NCBI GenBank assembly: GCA_023382975.1
Contig: JAHDXO010000036.1
Span: forward strand, 1-64,000
Reading direction: 5' to 3'
Length of the DNA stretch: 64,000 nt
DNA from: Pirellulaceae bacterium
GTDB taxonomy: Bacteria > Planctomycetota > Planctomycetia > Pirellulales > Pirellulaceae
In this document: positions 19,895 through 27,939 of the stretch, in pieces
How the letters are laid out: every line of letters begins with the position of its first letter
Position numbering within the stretch: the stretch's first letter is position 1
The notes under the pieces: generated by a model
The model's database searches: none
Told to the model about the DNA's origin: nothing
Seen by the model: only the letters and a program-made list of their open reading frames with translations
Translations under genes and position numbers: made by a program

Positions 19895-20851
19895 ATGATG
19901 CGAGCAACGACCACTTCTCCGCATTGCAGACTCGTCTTTCTGCTTCTGACGGTCTCGCTCGTCGTACCGATCCACGCCGCGACGCCGCCTCCGCCACCGA
20001 AACGGAGCGACGTCCAGCGCGTGCTCGCTATGGCCCGAGCGATTCGGGCCGAACGACCGACCGAGCGGCCGTTGCAGATCGTCTTGTTGGCCGATCGGAA
20101 GGATCACGGGCCCGGCGAGCACGATTATCCCCGCTGGCAATCGCGCTGGGCGCTGCTGTTGGGCGGCGCCGCCGCCAATGCCCCCGCGGCCAATCTGCAC
20201 GGTCCGGATCGTGTTGATCCGGCGCTCCAGCATGGCGCGCCGCACGTTGGCGTCACGACGGCCGATCAGTGGCCGTCGCCCGAGCAGTGGAAGACCGCCG
20301 ACGTGATCGTCGCCTTCTGCTACTTGGCCTGGACTCCGGAGCGAATTGCGGAATTGGGCCAATTCCTGGACCGCGGTGGCGGTCTGGTGGTGATTCACTC
20401 AGCGACCTGGACCAAACCGAAGGCTTCGGCGGACGTGGCGACCGTTCTGGGAGTGGGCGGGTTTCAGCGCTGGCGTCACGGAGCGATCTCGCTGGAGACG
20501 TCCCAGCCGGAACACCCGATTTGTCTCGGCCTGCCACCCGTGCTGGTCCTGGAGGACGAATCCTATTGGCCGCCGACCCCGCCGATCCATGCCGCCAACG
20601 TGCAGGTCTTGGCGGCCAGCATGGAACAGGCCGAACCCGGCCAGCCCGCCACGGCGCCGCAGCCGATGTTCTGGACCTACCAGCGCGGCAGGGGGCGGGT
20701 CTTCGGCTGTGTCCTGGGCCATTATTCGTGGACCTTCGACGACCCGTATTTCCGGCTCTGGCTCTTGCGCGGAATCGCCTGGGCCGCTCGTGAGAATCCC
20801 TACCGGCTGGACGATCTGGCGCTGCGTTCGGCCGCGGTTGCGGACGAATGA
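19895..20851 (+). CDS. Exported ThuA-like protein, 318 aa
   Basis: This has a ThuA/type 1 glutamine-amidotransferase-like fold, common in planctomycete secreted sugar-related clusters. I start at the tandem ATGATG (19895 or 19898) with CAGGAG 4-7 bases upstream; the same frame runs back into the previous gene but without a site. A signal peptide (MMRATTTSPHCRLVFLLLTV) ends near IHA. Internal blocks are ADVIVAFCYLAW, FLDRGGGLVVIHSATW and RGRVFGCVLGHYSWTF, the H-x-H/G-R-V-F layout of ThuA proteins. It probably works on a sugar or a glycan fragment outside the cytoplasm, but no reaction is established. Confidence 0.82.
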   Translation: MMRATTTSPHCRLVFLLLTVSLVVPIHAATPPPPPKRSDVQRVLAMARAIRAERPTERPLQIVLLADRKDHGPGEHDYPRWQSRWALLLGGAAANAPAANLHGPDRVDPALQHGAPHVGVTTADQWPSPEQWKTADVIVAFCYLAWTPERIAELGQFLDRGGGLVVIHSATWTKPKASADVATVLGVGGFQRWRHGAISLETSQPEHPICLGLPPVLVLEDESYWPPTPPIHAANVQVLAASMEQAEPGQPATAPQPMFWTYQRGRGRVFGCVLGHYSWTFDDPYFRLWLLRGIAWAARENPYRLDDLALRSAAVADE

Positions 20852-21071
20852 AACGCGCGGTCCGATGCGCGAAAAATGGAGCGATTCAAGGACACATGCC
20901 GCCGGTGCTCATCACGTCGTTTCGCCGTCTGCGCTGTCCCATCCGCCGCGTCTGGTCGTGTAGCGACCGCGTGATTCCAGTCTTGGGTTTCAACCCACGG
21001 GCACGGTCTGGACATTGTCCTGCAGCAAAGTTCCAATCAAGGAAACTGAACGCGAATTGGAAGGCTTGACC

Positions 21072-22754
21072 ATGAGGCACACTCGGCTGCCCCTCACCGC
21101 TTTGCTATTGCTGCTGCCGCTGGCCGCGCTGAACGCCGCTGAGCCACGGATCTTCCGCGTCGCGGATTTCGGCGCGGTTGGCGATGGTCAAACCGATGAC
21201 CGAGCGGCGCTCCAGCACGCCATCGACGCCGCCGTACAGGCCGACGGGCCTGCCGTCGTGCGGTTCGAATCCGGCAGAGTCTACCGGCTGGCGCCGCACG
21301 TGCCGGCCAACGGGATGCTGATCGTGGCGGGCGCCGCCGACTTGACGCTGGACGGGGCGGGAGCGACGCTGCTGTGCCATCCCTCGAATCGGATTCTGGC
21401 GGTCTACGCCTCGCGGCGAATCGAAGTCCGCAACTTGACGCTCGATTACGCGCCGCTGCCGTTCACCCAGGGGTGCATGCAGACGGTGGATGTGCAGACC
21501 GGATACGTCGAGTTCCGGCCCGGGGCCGGATATGCCGCACCGGTTCTGGGCGGCGAAGAACTCTATCGCGACTTCAAGGACTCCGATTGCGTCTTCGTCC
21601 GGGCCGACGGGAAGTTCACGCACTCGTGGCTGAGAATCCGCGGCATTACCGAACCGTCGCCGGGCCTTTTTCGCTGCACGTTTCACGGAGCGAATGTCGC
21701 GGAGCAACTGCGGCGCACCCAGGTGGGAGACTTTATCGTCGTGAAGATGAAGTACCCGCAAGGCGAAACGCTCCGAACCCCCGAGGGTCGATTCATCGCC
21801 ACCCCGGTGGCCAATATCAACGTTGCCTTCAGCGAGCAGGTGCTGCTCAAGAATATCACGTCCTACGCGGCGCCGGGCATGACTTTCAACGCACACGGTT
21901 CCGAAGCGATCGTGCTGGACCACTGCGCCGCGATCCGCAAGCCGGGAACCGACCGGCTGGTCGCAGGGCAGAGCGACGGTTGCCATCTGAAAAGTCTGAC
22001 GGTCATGCCGCGGATACTGAACTCCCGGTTCGAGGCGTTGATGGACGACTCGATCAACGTGAAGATCTCCGCCGAGCGGGTCGAACAGCTTGAGGGCCGG
22101 CGCGTGCTCGTGGCCCACAACGACATTCTCTACAACGACACGGTCGTCGACGCCGGCGATGAGATGGAGTTGTACGATCCGGACAGCAGGAGCCATCTCG
22201 GGTTCGGCACCGTGACCCACGTCGAGCCTGCGGGATACCGGAAGGCGTGGCTCACTTTCGAGAACGTTCCGGCGGGCCTCGGGCCCGGCGATCTGCTGTA
22301 TCACCGGCCGGTAACGCCGGTCGAGATTCGAGCCGTCCAGTTCGGCAGCCAACTCAAGACGGCGATCCTTGTTCGACCGCCGGGCACGATTGCCGACTGT
22401 ACGTTCGAGGACGTCGCGTATGGCGTCCACGCCTTCGTGAACGGGCCGATCGAGGGTTGCATGCCGCGCGAGATCCGCGTGCAGAACTGCACGTTCCGGC
22501 ACAACACGGTTTCGGCGCTGGCCCTGTCCATTCCCTCGCCGGCCGCTGCGCCCCCGAACAAGTTCACGTTGGACGTGACAGGCTGCCGATTCGTGGTCGG
22601 CGGCAAGCAGGGGCGGCTGTTGAGCGCCCACAACATCAAGGGCATTTCGCTGCGGGACAGTCTGGTCGCGATCGAGGACGACCGGGCACTCGAGAGCCTC
22701 ATCGAGACGCGGAACTGCAGCGAGGTCGACGTGACTGGAGTGCGCGTCGAATGA
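21072..22754 (+). CDS. Exported right-handed beta-helix protein, GH28/GH110-like
   Basis: This 560-residue secreted protein starts MRHTRLPLTALLLLLPLAAL with GGAAGG upstream and a signal peptide ending near LNAA. The mature N-terminus reads FRVADFGAVGDGQTDDRAAL, the entry of the pectate-lyase-superfamily beta-helix. Later turns include SYAAPGMTFNAHGSEAIVLD and MDDSINVKIS, which recall GH110 alpha-1,3-galactosidases. Several N-x-T/F turns follow to the C-terminus. It is likely a glycoside hydrolase or lyase acting on extracellular glycans; the GH110 suggestion is inference from a few motifs. The next gene starts 68 bases downstream. Confidence 0.82.
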   Translation: MRHTRLPLTALLLLLPLAALNAAEPRIFRVADFGAVGDGQTDDRAALQHAIDAAVQADGPAVVRFESGRVYRLAPHVPANGMLIVAGAADLTLDGAGATLLCHPSNRILAVYASRRIEVRNLTLDYAPLPFTQGCMQTVDVQTGYVEFRPGAGYAAPVLGGEELYRDFKDSDCVFVRADGKFTHSWLRIRGITEPSPGLFRCTFHGANVAEQLRRTQVGDFIVVKMKYPQGETLRTPEGRFIATPVANINVAFSEQVLLKNITSYAAPGMTFNAHGSEAIVLDHCAAIRKPGTDRLVAGQSDGCHLKSLTVMPRILNSRFEALMDDSINVKISAERVEQLEGRRVLVAHNDILYNDTVVDAGDEMELYDPDSRSHLGFGTVTHVEPAGYRKAWLTFENVPAGLGPGDLLYHRPVTPVEIRAVQFGSQLKTAILVRPPGTIADCTFEDVAYGVHAFVNGPIEGCMPREIRVQNCTFRHNTVSALALSIPSPAAAPPNKFTLDVTGCRFVVGGKQGRLLSAHNIKGISLRDSLVAIEDDRALESLIETRNCSEVDVTGVRVE

Positions 22755-22822
22755 AGCGCAAGACTCGCAGCTTCGCAGACCGCCGACCGGTGGGCCCATG
22801 CCATATCAAAGGGAGTCGACGC

Positions 22823-25702
22823 ATGAGAGAATTGGGCTGGTTTGGAATTCTGGTGGTCGGCGTCGCCGGGCTTGCGCGAGCGGAGGAGATTGCCGAACGA
22901 GTCGTCCTGTACGCGGACGGGGTGGCGGCGGACTATCGCGTGTCGGCTTGGTCGATGCGGCAGGAAGAGCGGACGGACGCTGGAGGGCAGGGGAGGTTCC
23001 TGTGGGTGAACGGCGATTGCCAGTCGCAGCCGTGGGCGGGCGTCCGGGTGATCGCCAACCGGGACGACCGCGCGCTCGCCATCGATGCCGAGTGGCTGGC
23101 GAAGGGGTTCCTCCGCTTTCAGATGACGGTCGGTTACGACCAATACGGAAATCCCGGCTCGGTCGAAGTCCAGTTGCGGCCCGAGGCTCAGGGGATCGAT
23201 TTCCAAGCTCTGCGCAGCAACCGGATCGACCGGGGCAGGGGGCTGGACGAGGATCCCGGATCGTGGCAAACCGTGCTGGTTCCCCTCAGCTACTGGACCG
23301 AACTCAAGTCCGGGGCCGTTGTTCGCGGGATCGCGCTGCAGAACCGGGGCCAGGCGGATCGCCCAATCGGCTACAACCATATCGAGTTGATTCGCTTTCG
23401 AGAGATTCCCGACTGGCTGCGGCAGCAAGACGAGGAGCGGGTCGCCCAGCCCGAGGTCGCATGGCCTGAGTACGCCGAATTGCCGCCGAGCCTGCGAGAC
23501 GAGCAGAGCCTACCGCGAGTTCAGAACGGGGTCTTTGTCGATGGCCAGGGGCGTAGGACGTTTCTGCTGGCGCCCTACTGCCGCGAAGACCAGCGGTTGG
23601 ATGTCTGGGGAACCACGGACGAAGCGCGCAGAGCCGAACTGCCTCACCACGGATTGTCCGATCCGGACCGGCACGGTTGGATCTACCAGGAACTCTTCAC
23701 CCGCGAGCACTTCTGCCGCCTGGGTTTCAATGTCTACTCGGCCACCATGCCGGCGCAGGTGTTCTGGGATGCCGTGGGTTACGAGAGAGTCCGCCGCGAA
23801 GAGGATCCCGCCCGCCTGGCATCGACCCATCAACGCATCGGTGCGCCATTTTTCGTGGATACCGTCTGCTGGCCCTGGACCATCGGCGCGCCGGGGACGG
23901 ATCGGGAAAAGAGCCCGCTGCCGCCGGACTCGCTGACCGAGGGGCAGCATCACTGGGTGCCGTACCGCATTTCCGGCGCCGGTCGCGAAATCTGGCTGAG
24001 CATCTGGCGACTGTACGCCGAACGTTACCGAGACGCAGGTGTGCCAGTGGTTGGCTTCGAATTGTTCAACGAGCCCGCCTACCTCGGTCGTTCCGCCGAC
24101 CACCGAGCCGAATTCGCTCGTTGGCTCGAGGCACGCTACGGTTCGATCGCGGAATTGAACCGCGTCTGGAACACGGATCTGGCGGATTGGACCGCGGCGG
24201 CGGACGTCTCCGCCGATCCGAAGTTGCAGGCCATTGCCGGACGGTCTTTCGACTACGACGACTATCTGTCGGAGCTGTTCGTCGAGTTGGTCCGCGCCGG
24301 GGTGGCTGAGGTTGACCGGATTCTTCCTGGGACGCCCACCGGCGTCCAGACGATGGGCGGCTATGTCCTCAGCCCGCGCGAGGCGGTCTTCGCGCATCGG
24401 TTCATTCGCCACCAGACCCTGGTGCTGACGCCGACCGGGGGTGGGCGCTGGACGGCTGGCGCCAGCGCCAGCCGGCCGCCCGCCAACCGGCTCGCTTCGC
24501 CGCTGGCTGCCGCGCCGTTGGAGAACGACCTACTCCTGGCTCTGGCCGGGAACAAGATGATCTTCGACAACGAGACCTACCTCCAGGGCCAGACCCGGCG
24601 GGAAATCCGCAACCGGCTCTGGTCCCACGTGCTCTGCGGACTCGATGGTCTGACCGTTTTCAGTTGGAGCAAACGGGGCTGGTCCTGGTGGCGGGGCCGC
24701 GAGGAGGTTCAAACCGAAGCGGACAAATATCCCTATTCGAACCTAATCCCCATCGCCCGCCGCACGGATGGCCTGCGGGGAATCCTCGATTTCGCCGAGG
24801 AGATTCAGGAAGTCGCCGGGCAGGTCTTGCCCAAGGGCTGGGGGCCGACGCCTTCCGTCGGGCTGCTCTACTCGTGGCCCCAGGCCCGACGGCTCGTGCT
24901 CGATGCCACCACGCCCGACAAGACCGCCGCCTACTATGCGGCTTTGAAGTACGGCCACGCCAACCTGCGCGTCGTCCCTTCGGACCGGGCGATGGAACCC
25001 GATGGTCTTGCCGGTCTGAAGGTACTGGTGTTGGGCGGGATCCGGTATCTCGAACCCGAATTGGCGCCGGTGCTGGAGTCCTTCATCAACAACGGCGGCG
25101 TGTTGGTGTATGGCGAATCGATACCGGCCTGGGACCTCCACGGCCAGGCATTGCCAAATATGCCGGTGGCAGGCGTATTCGGCGAGCCCGACTTGACGCC
25201 CAGTCGCTGCGGCGACCTCGAACTGCGGCGCGGCGTCCGCACGATCGAGGCCGTGCCAGGCGCGCAGGTGCTGCGGCGCGACTCGGCGGAACGCCCGGTT
25301 CTGGTTCGCCGTGATCTGGGACGCGGTCGGGTGTATTTCCAGACGGCGGACGTAGTCGGCTATCCTCTGCTTGAGCTGCTCGAGGAGGTCTTCCAGGACA
25401 TCCGGCCCGAACCCGGTTGGCATCTGGCCGCGGAAGTCCACTTGGCAGAGCGAAGCGAACCGGCGCCGAACGTGCTGATCTCCCGGCGTTCTTACGCGGA
25501 TCGGCATGTACTGCTGGTCCAGAACCGCGACGGTTACGCTAAACGACTGCGCCTGCATCTGCCGGGACTCGGCACCGGCTGGCAGCCCTACGACGGACTA
25601 GCTCGCCGCAAACTGCCCGCCGCAGCAGACGGGAGTGTTTCCCTGACCCTTAACGAAGGCGATCCCGCGGTGGTGATTTGGCAGCGTGACGAACGACGCT
25701 GA
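22823..25702 (+). CDS. Exported GH42-like beta-galactosidase-family glycosidase, 959 aa
   Basis: The start ATG (MRELGWFGILVVGVAGLARA) has AAGGGAG about 8 bases upstream, and the same frame upstream (to 22247) overlaps the previous gene and is spurious. After a signal peptide and an N-terminal beta-domain comes a clan GH-A barrel. The motif GFELFNEPAY puts the acid/base Glu at E417, and FDNETYLQG puts the probable nucleophile at E584. The region LYSWPQARRLVL to INNGGVLVYGES is a Rossmann-like domain as in GH42 trimerisation domains. A small beta-domain closes the protein. It is the last of the sialidase, ThuA-like, beta-helix, glycosidase run and probably cleaves galactoside-type glycans. Confidence 0.82.
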   Translation: MRELGWFGILVVGVAGLARAEEIAERVVLYADGVAADYRVSAWSMRQEERTDAGGQGRFLWVNGDCQSQPWAGVRVIANRDDRALAIDAEWLAKGFLRFQMTVGYDQYGNPGSVEVQLRPEAQGIDFQALRSNRIDRGRGLDEDPGSWQTVLVPLSYWTELKSGAVVRGIALQNRGQADRPIGYNHIELIRFREIPDWLRQQDEERVAQPEVAWPEYAELPPSLRDEQSLPRVQNGVFVDGQGRRTFLLAPYCREDQRLDVWGTTDEARRAELPHHGLSDPDRHGWIYQELFTREHFCRLGFNVYSATMPAQVFWDAVGYERVRREEDPARLASTHQRIGAPFFVDTVCWPWTIGAPGTDREKSPLPPDSLTEGQHHWVPYRISGAGREIWLSIWRLYAERYRDAGVPVVGFELFNEPAYLGRSADHRAEFARWLEARYGSIAELNRVWNTDLADWTAAADVSADPKLQAIAGRSFDYDDYLSELFVELVRAGVAEVDRILPGTPTGVQTMGGYVLSPREAVFAHRFIRHQTLVLTPTGGGRWTAGASASRPPANRLASPLAAAPLENDLLLALAGNKMIFDNETYLQGQTRREIRNRLWSHVLCGLDGLTVFSWSKRGWSWWRGREEVQTEADKYPYSNLIPIARRTDGLRGILDFAEEIQEVAGQVLPKGWGPTPSVGLLYSWPQARRLVLDATTPDKTAAYYAALKYGHANLRVVPSDRAMEPDGLAGLKVLVLGGIRYLEPELAPVLESFINNGGVLVYGESIPAWDLHGQALPNMPVAGVFGEPDLTPSRCGDLELRRGVRTIEAVPGAQVLRRDSAERPVLVRRDLGRGRVYFQTADVVGYPLLELLEEVFQDIRPEPGWHLAAEVHLAERSEPAPNVLISRRSYADRHVLLVQNRDGYAKRLRLHLPGLGTGWQPYDGLARRKLPAAADGSVSLTLNEGDPAVVIWQRDERR

Positions 25703-25765
25703 CTGGCTGCCTTCTGGCAAGGCGATTCGTCTATGCGGACGTTGGACAGAACTACTCGATCGCCT

Positions 25766-26770
25766 TCAACAGTTCTCGCAAACTGAGGAGCGTGGATGGT
25801 TCCGATTGAAGTGAAATTCGGCTGCTAGCCGCCGTCCCGCGGTTTGCGACCAGACGCCCCCCAACGGCGTCCTGAGTTCGACGCCCCGTTGCAGCTTGAG
25901 TCGTGGGAGCCCCTCGTCGATTTCGATCAACAGGGAATGAAGCGGCTGCTCGCACGCAAACTTCCCGCGGAACAGGGATTCGAGTTGGAAAAACAGCCAG
26001 TATTCGTACAGGGTTGCCACATTCCGCGCACCGCCCTGCCAAACATCCTGACCGCCGTCCCAGGCCAGTTGTGCGCCTACGTGAAACTGCAGCCACAGAT
26101 GCAGCAGTTCCCGATATCCGGCCTTTTGCTGCAACACAGGGCTGCCCAACAGCAGCAGCATCTCCGGGAGCGAAACATCCGGCAGAAAATTTTATCCTAG
26201 CACTCTGGCCAAGTTAGTGCGAAGCCAATCCACTTCGTTAACCAGACGTACGTTTTCCGGCTTCGCAGCGTCCCCGCCGCCACGGCCGAGCAACACGCCG
26301 ACTTCGGCGAGAAAGTCGCGGAACTCGACCAAGACCATCTTGGCGAAGCGATTCTCCGGCGTGTCCAAGAAATCGTTGCGAACGCTAACGGACACGCGCC
26401 TCGGCAGCGAAGTCAAACTCGGCTGCGCCTGGCGCAATGGATGCGTCGGCTGCAAAGCCACACGTTCGCCTGCGCAAGCGATCTGACGAGCCAAGTCCTT
26501 GCCGCTCCGAAACGTCCGGCTCATCTCGCGCTGCTCCACCTCGTCCTCCAGCCGCCGATGCGGACTGCGCAAAATCTGGTCTACCGCTCCGCCAAACGCG
26601 GACGACTCCAGCGTGTGCCGCAGGAACTCCAGTTGCTGCTCCAACACAGCGCGATTAGTGCGCCAGTCCAAGGCTTCGCGTACTTCGGCGCAGAAGATCA
26701 GGCAGTTGTTGTCGGCGTAATATGCTCTCCTGGTCAAACTGGGCGACGCGAACACCTCCTGCGCAATCAC
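25766..26770 (-). pseudogene. Broken DUF2357-type (PD-(D/E)XK-like) gene
   Basis: Two pieces lie in the same frame and are separated only by a TAA at 26192-26194. The upstream piece begins near a GTG at 26770 (VIAQEVFASPSLTRRAYYAD) and contains VSVRNDFLDTPENRFAKMVL, which I associate with DUF2357 proteins often found with restriction-like McrB ATPases. The downstream piece continues LPDVSLPEMLLLLGSPVLQQ and ARNVATLYEYWLFFQLESLF, then ends abruptly near FHFNRNHPRSSV, before the expected nuclease-like C-terminus. An N-terminal domain also seems missing: the frame upstream of the GTG meets a TAG at 26798. I read it as a decayed defence-type gene with a nonsense mutation and both ends lost. Confidence 0.65.
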
Positions 26771-27012
26771 TGCCGGATGTTTGGCGCGTGCTTGCTGCTA
26801 CTTGGCCGACAGTCCACGTTTGCGGCGCAAGGCCGCACCGGGCTGCATGGACCAATTTTCCGCATATTCCTGAGTTGGGTTCATCCTGGTCGCGCCCTTG
26901 CAGATCAAACAACACGGCTGGGCATTGCCACAGATCCGCCCGGGTCGTATTGTCACCAACTGACCGCAGGTAGCAACCCGGGACGGAACATTTTTGGGTA
27001 TCGATCGTGCTC
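26771..27012. other. Intergenic or decayed region, 242 bp
   Basis: It lies between the broken DUF2357 gene and the short orphan frame of the DUF4160 operon. No frame with recognisable product was found. It may contain the mutated 5' part of the DUF2357 gene. Confidence 0.35.
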
Positions 27013-27204
27013 TTAGCGAACCGCGACCCTGCCGGCTGCCCCAACGGGTGAACCAGTCTTGTCAGCGAGAACGGCAAAACAAGACGAACTCGGCGCGGGC
27101 CCGGCGGCCTTCTGCAGCCGTTGAACCAGCGGCTGTGGACACCGCGATGGCTGCACGACGATACGACCGGGCCCTGAACTCGGATCGAGCGGGACGGTCG
27201 TCAT
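27013..27204 (-). CDS. Short orphan frame coupled to the DUF4160 operon, 63 aa
   Basis: The ATG (MTTVPLDPSSGPGRIVVQPS) overlaps the stop of the preceding gene in an ATGA arrangement, a sign of translational coupling. The product is Pro/Ala/Ser/Val-rich with no recognised domain and may be the truncated start of a longer gene that has been lost downstream. It might be non-coding; the overlap is the main support. Confidence 0.35.
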   Translation of the reverse strand: MTTVPLDPSSGPGRIVVQPSRCPQPLVQRLQKAAGPAPSSSCFAVLADKTGSPVGAAGRVAVR

Positions 27205-27542
27205 CCTGCCGGCTGACGGTCGTCCACTGCCAGATTCCGTTCGTCCAGGAATTCCACGGGCGGTTCGTTCTGGCCGTGTTCCCACATCAGCGAGTAGAAC
27301 CAGATTCCGCTCTCGCCGATGCAGAAGTCGGCGGGCGTGAACAACATCTTCGAATCGAGCGGCGGCTCTGGCCGCTGCGGACTGTACTCGGCCGACCACC
27401 CGAACGCCTCGCCCTTCCACGGCTGGCCCCGAGCGTGCAAACGCTCCGCAAATGCCCGCACTTCCTCGCGGTCGGGAACCGCAATCGGCACAACCGGCGT
27501 CACTCCTTCCAACACGCGGACTGTTGCTCTAACCACCGGCAC
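27201..27542 (-). CDS. Hypothetical protein after DUF4160, 113 aa
   Basis: The likely start is a GTG at 27542 (VPVVRATVRVLEGVTPVVPI) or 27536, overlapping the end of the DUF4160 gene by 8-14 bases. The frame is open further upstream but inside the DUF4160 gene. The product has an N-terminal beta-strand pair, a helix (REEVRAFAERLHARGQPW) and a Trp-rich C-terminal half (ESGIWFYSLMWEHGQ). I do not recognise the family. The tight overlap suggests both proteins act together, as in small toxin-antitoxin-like pairs, but that is inference. Confidence 0.6.
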   Translation of the reverse strand: MPVVRATVRVLEGVTPVVPIAVPDREEVRAFAERLHARGQPWKGEAFGWSAEYSPQRPEPPLDSKMLFTPADFCIGESGIWFYSLMWEHGQNEPPVEFLDERNLAVDDRQPAG

Positions 27543-27777
27543 GTTTATCCACCTCCTGTTCCCAGGCAAGGAGCAATTGCTCGTGATATTCATTCAGGAT
27601 ACGCTCGATTTCGCGAAGTTCATGCCTCGCGAAACGCCCCGGCCGTGCGAGTTCGATTGGGTTGAGCCAGTACTTGGCCTCTTTGCCATCTTTGCCCACA
27701 TGAACGTGAGCGGGTTCATCCAAGTCGGCTTCGTAGAACCAGCAACGATACCCACGAACTCGCAGAATGACCGGCAT
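27529..27777 (-). CDS. DUF4160 domain protein, 82 aa
   Basis: The full domain is present: RVRGYRCWFYEADLDEPAHV, then HVGKDGKEAKYWLNP and RHELREIERIL. This family has an N-terminal beta-sheet carrying the E-P-x-H-V-H-V motif and a C-terminal helix, and usually sits in two-gene operons of toxin-antitoxin type. Start ATG has GGTGG upstream. It is divergent from the PcRGLX/YetA-like gene, 162 bp away. Function of the family is not established. Confidence 0.82.
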   Translation of the reverse strand: MPVILRVRGYRCWFYEADLDEPAHVHVGKDGKEAKYWLNPIELARPGRFARHELREIERILNEYHEQLLLAWEQEVDKRAGG

Positions 27778-27939
27778 GATTCCACCACGACGTTGGATTT
27801 TCTTTCGCGCCAGATTCTACCCGCCAGCGGCACCGCGGACAAGATCGGGGTCGGAACGGTCGTCGCCCTCGTTCCCGACTTGTTTTTCCTCTCAGGCAAA
27901 CAGACGATAGTAGAGTTTGCTCGCACCGGAGAATACGCC

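Noticed and set aside
22247..22822. 5' extension of the GH42-like gene over the previous gene
   Set aside because: It overlaps a well-supported gene in another frame; the signal peptide and ribosome site point to 22823.
27319..27939. 5' extension of the PcRGLX-like gene
   Set aside because: It covers the divergent DUF4160 operon; a ribosome site and signal peptide begin at 27940.
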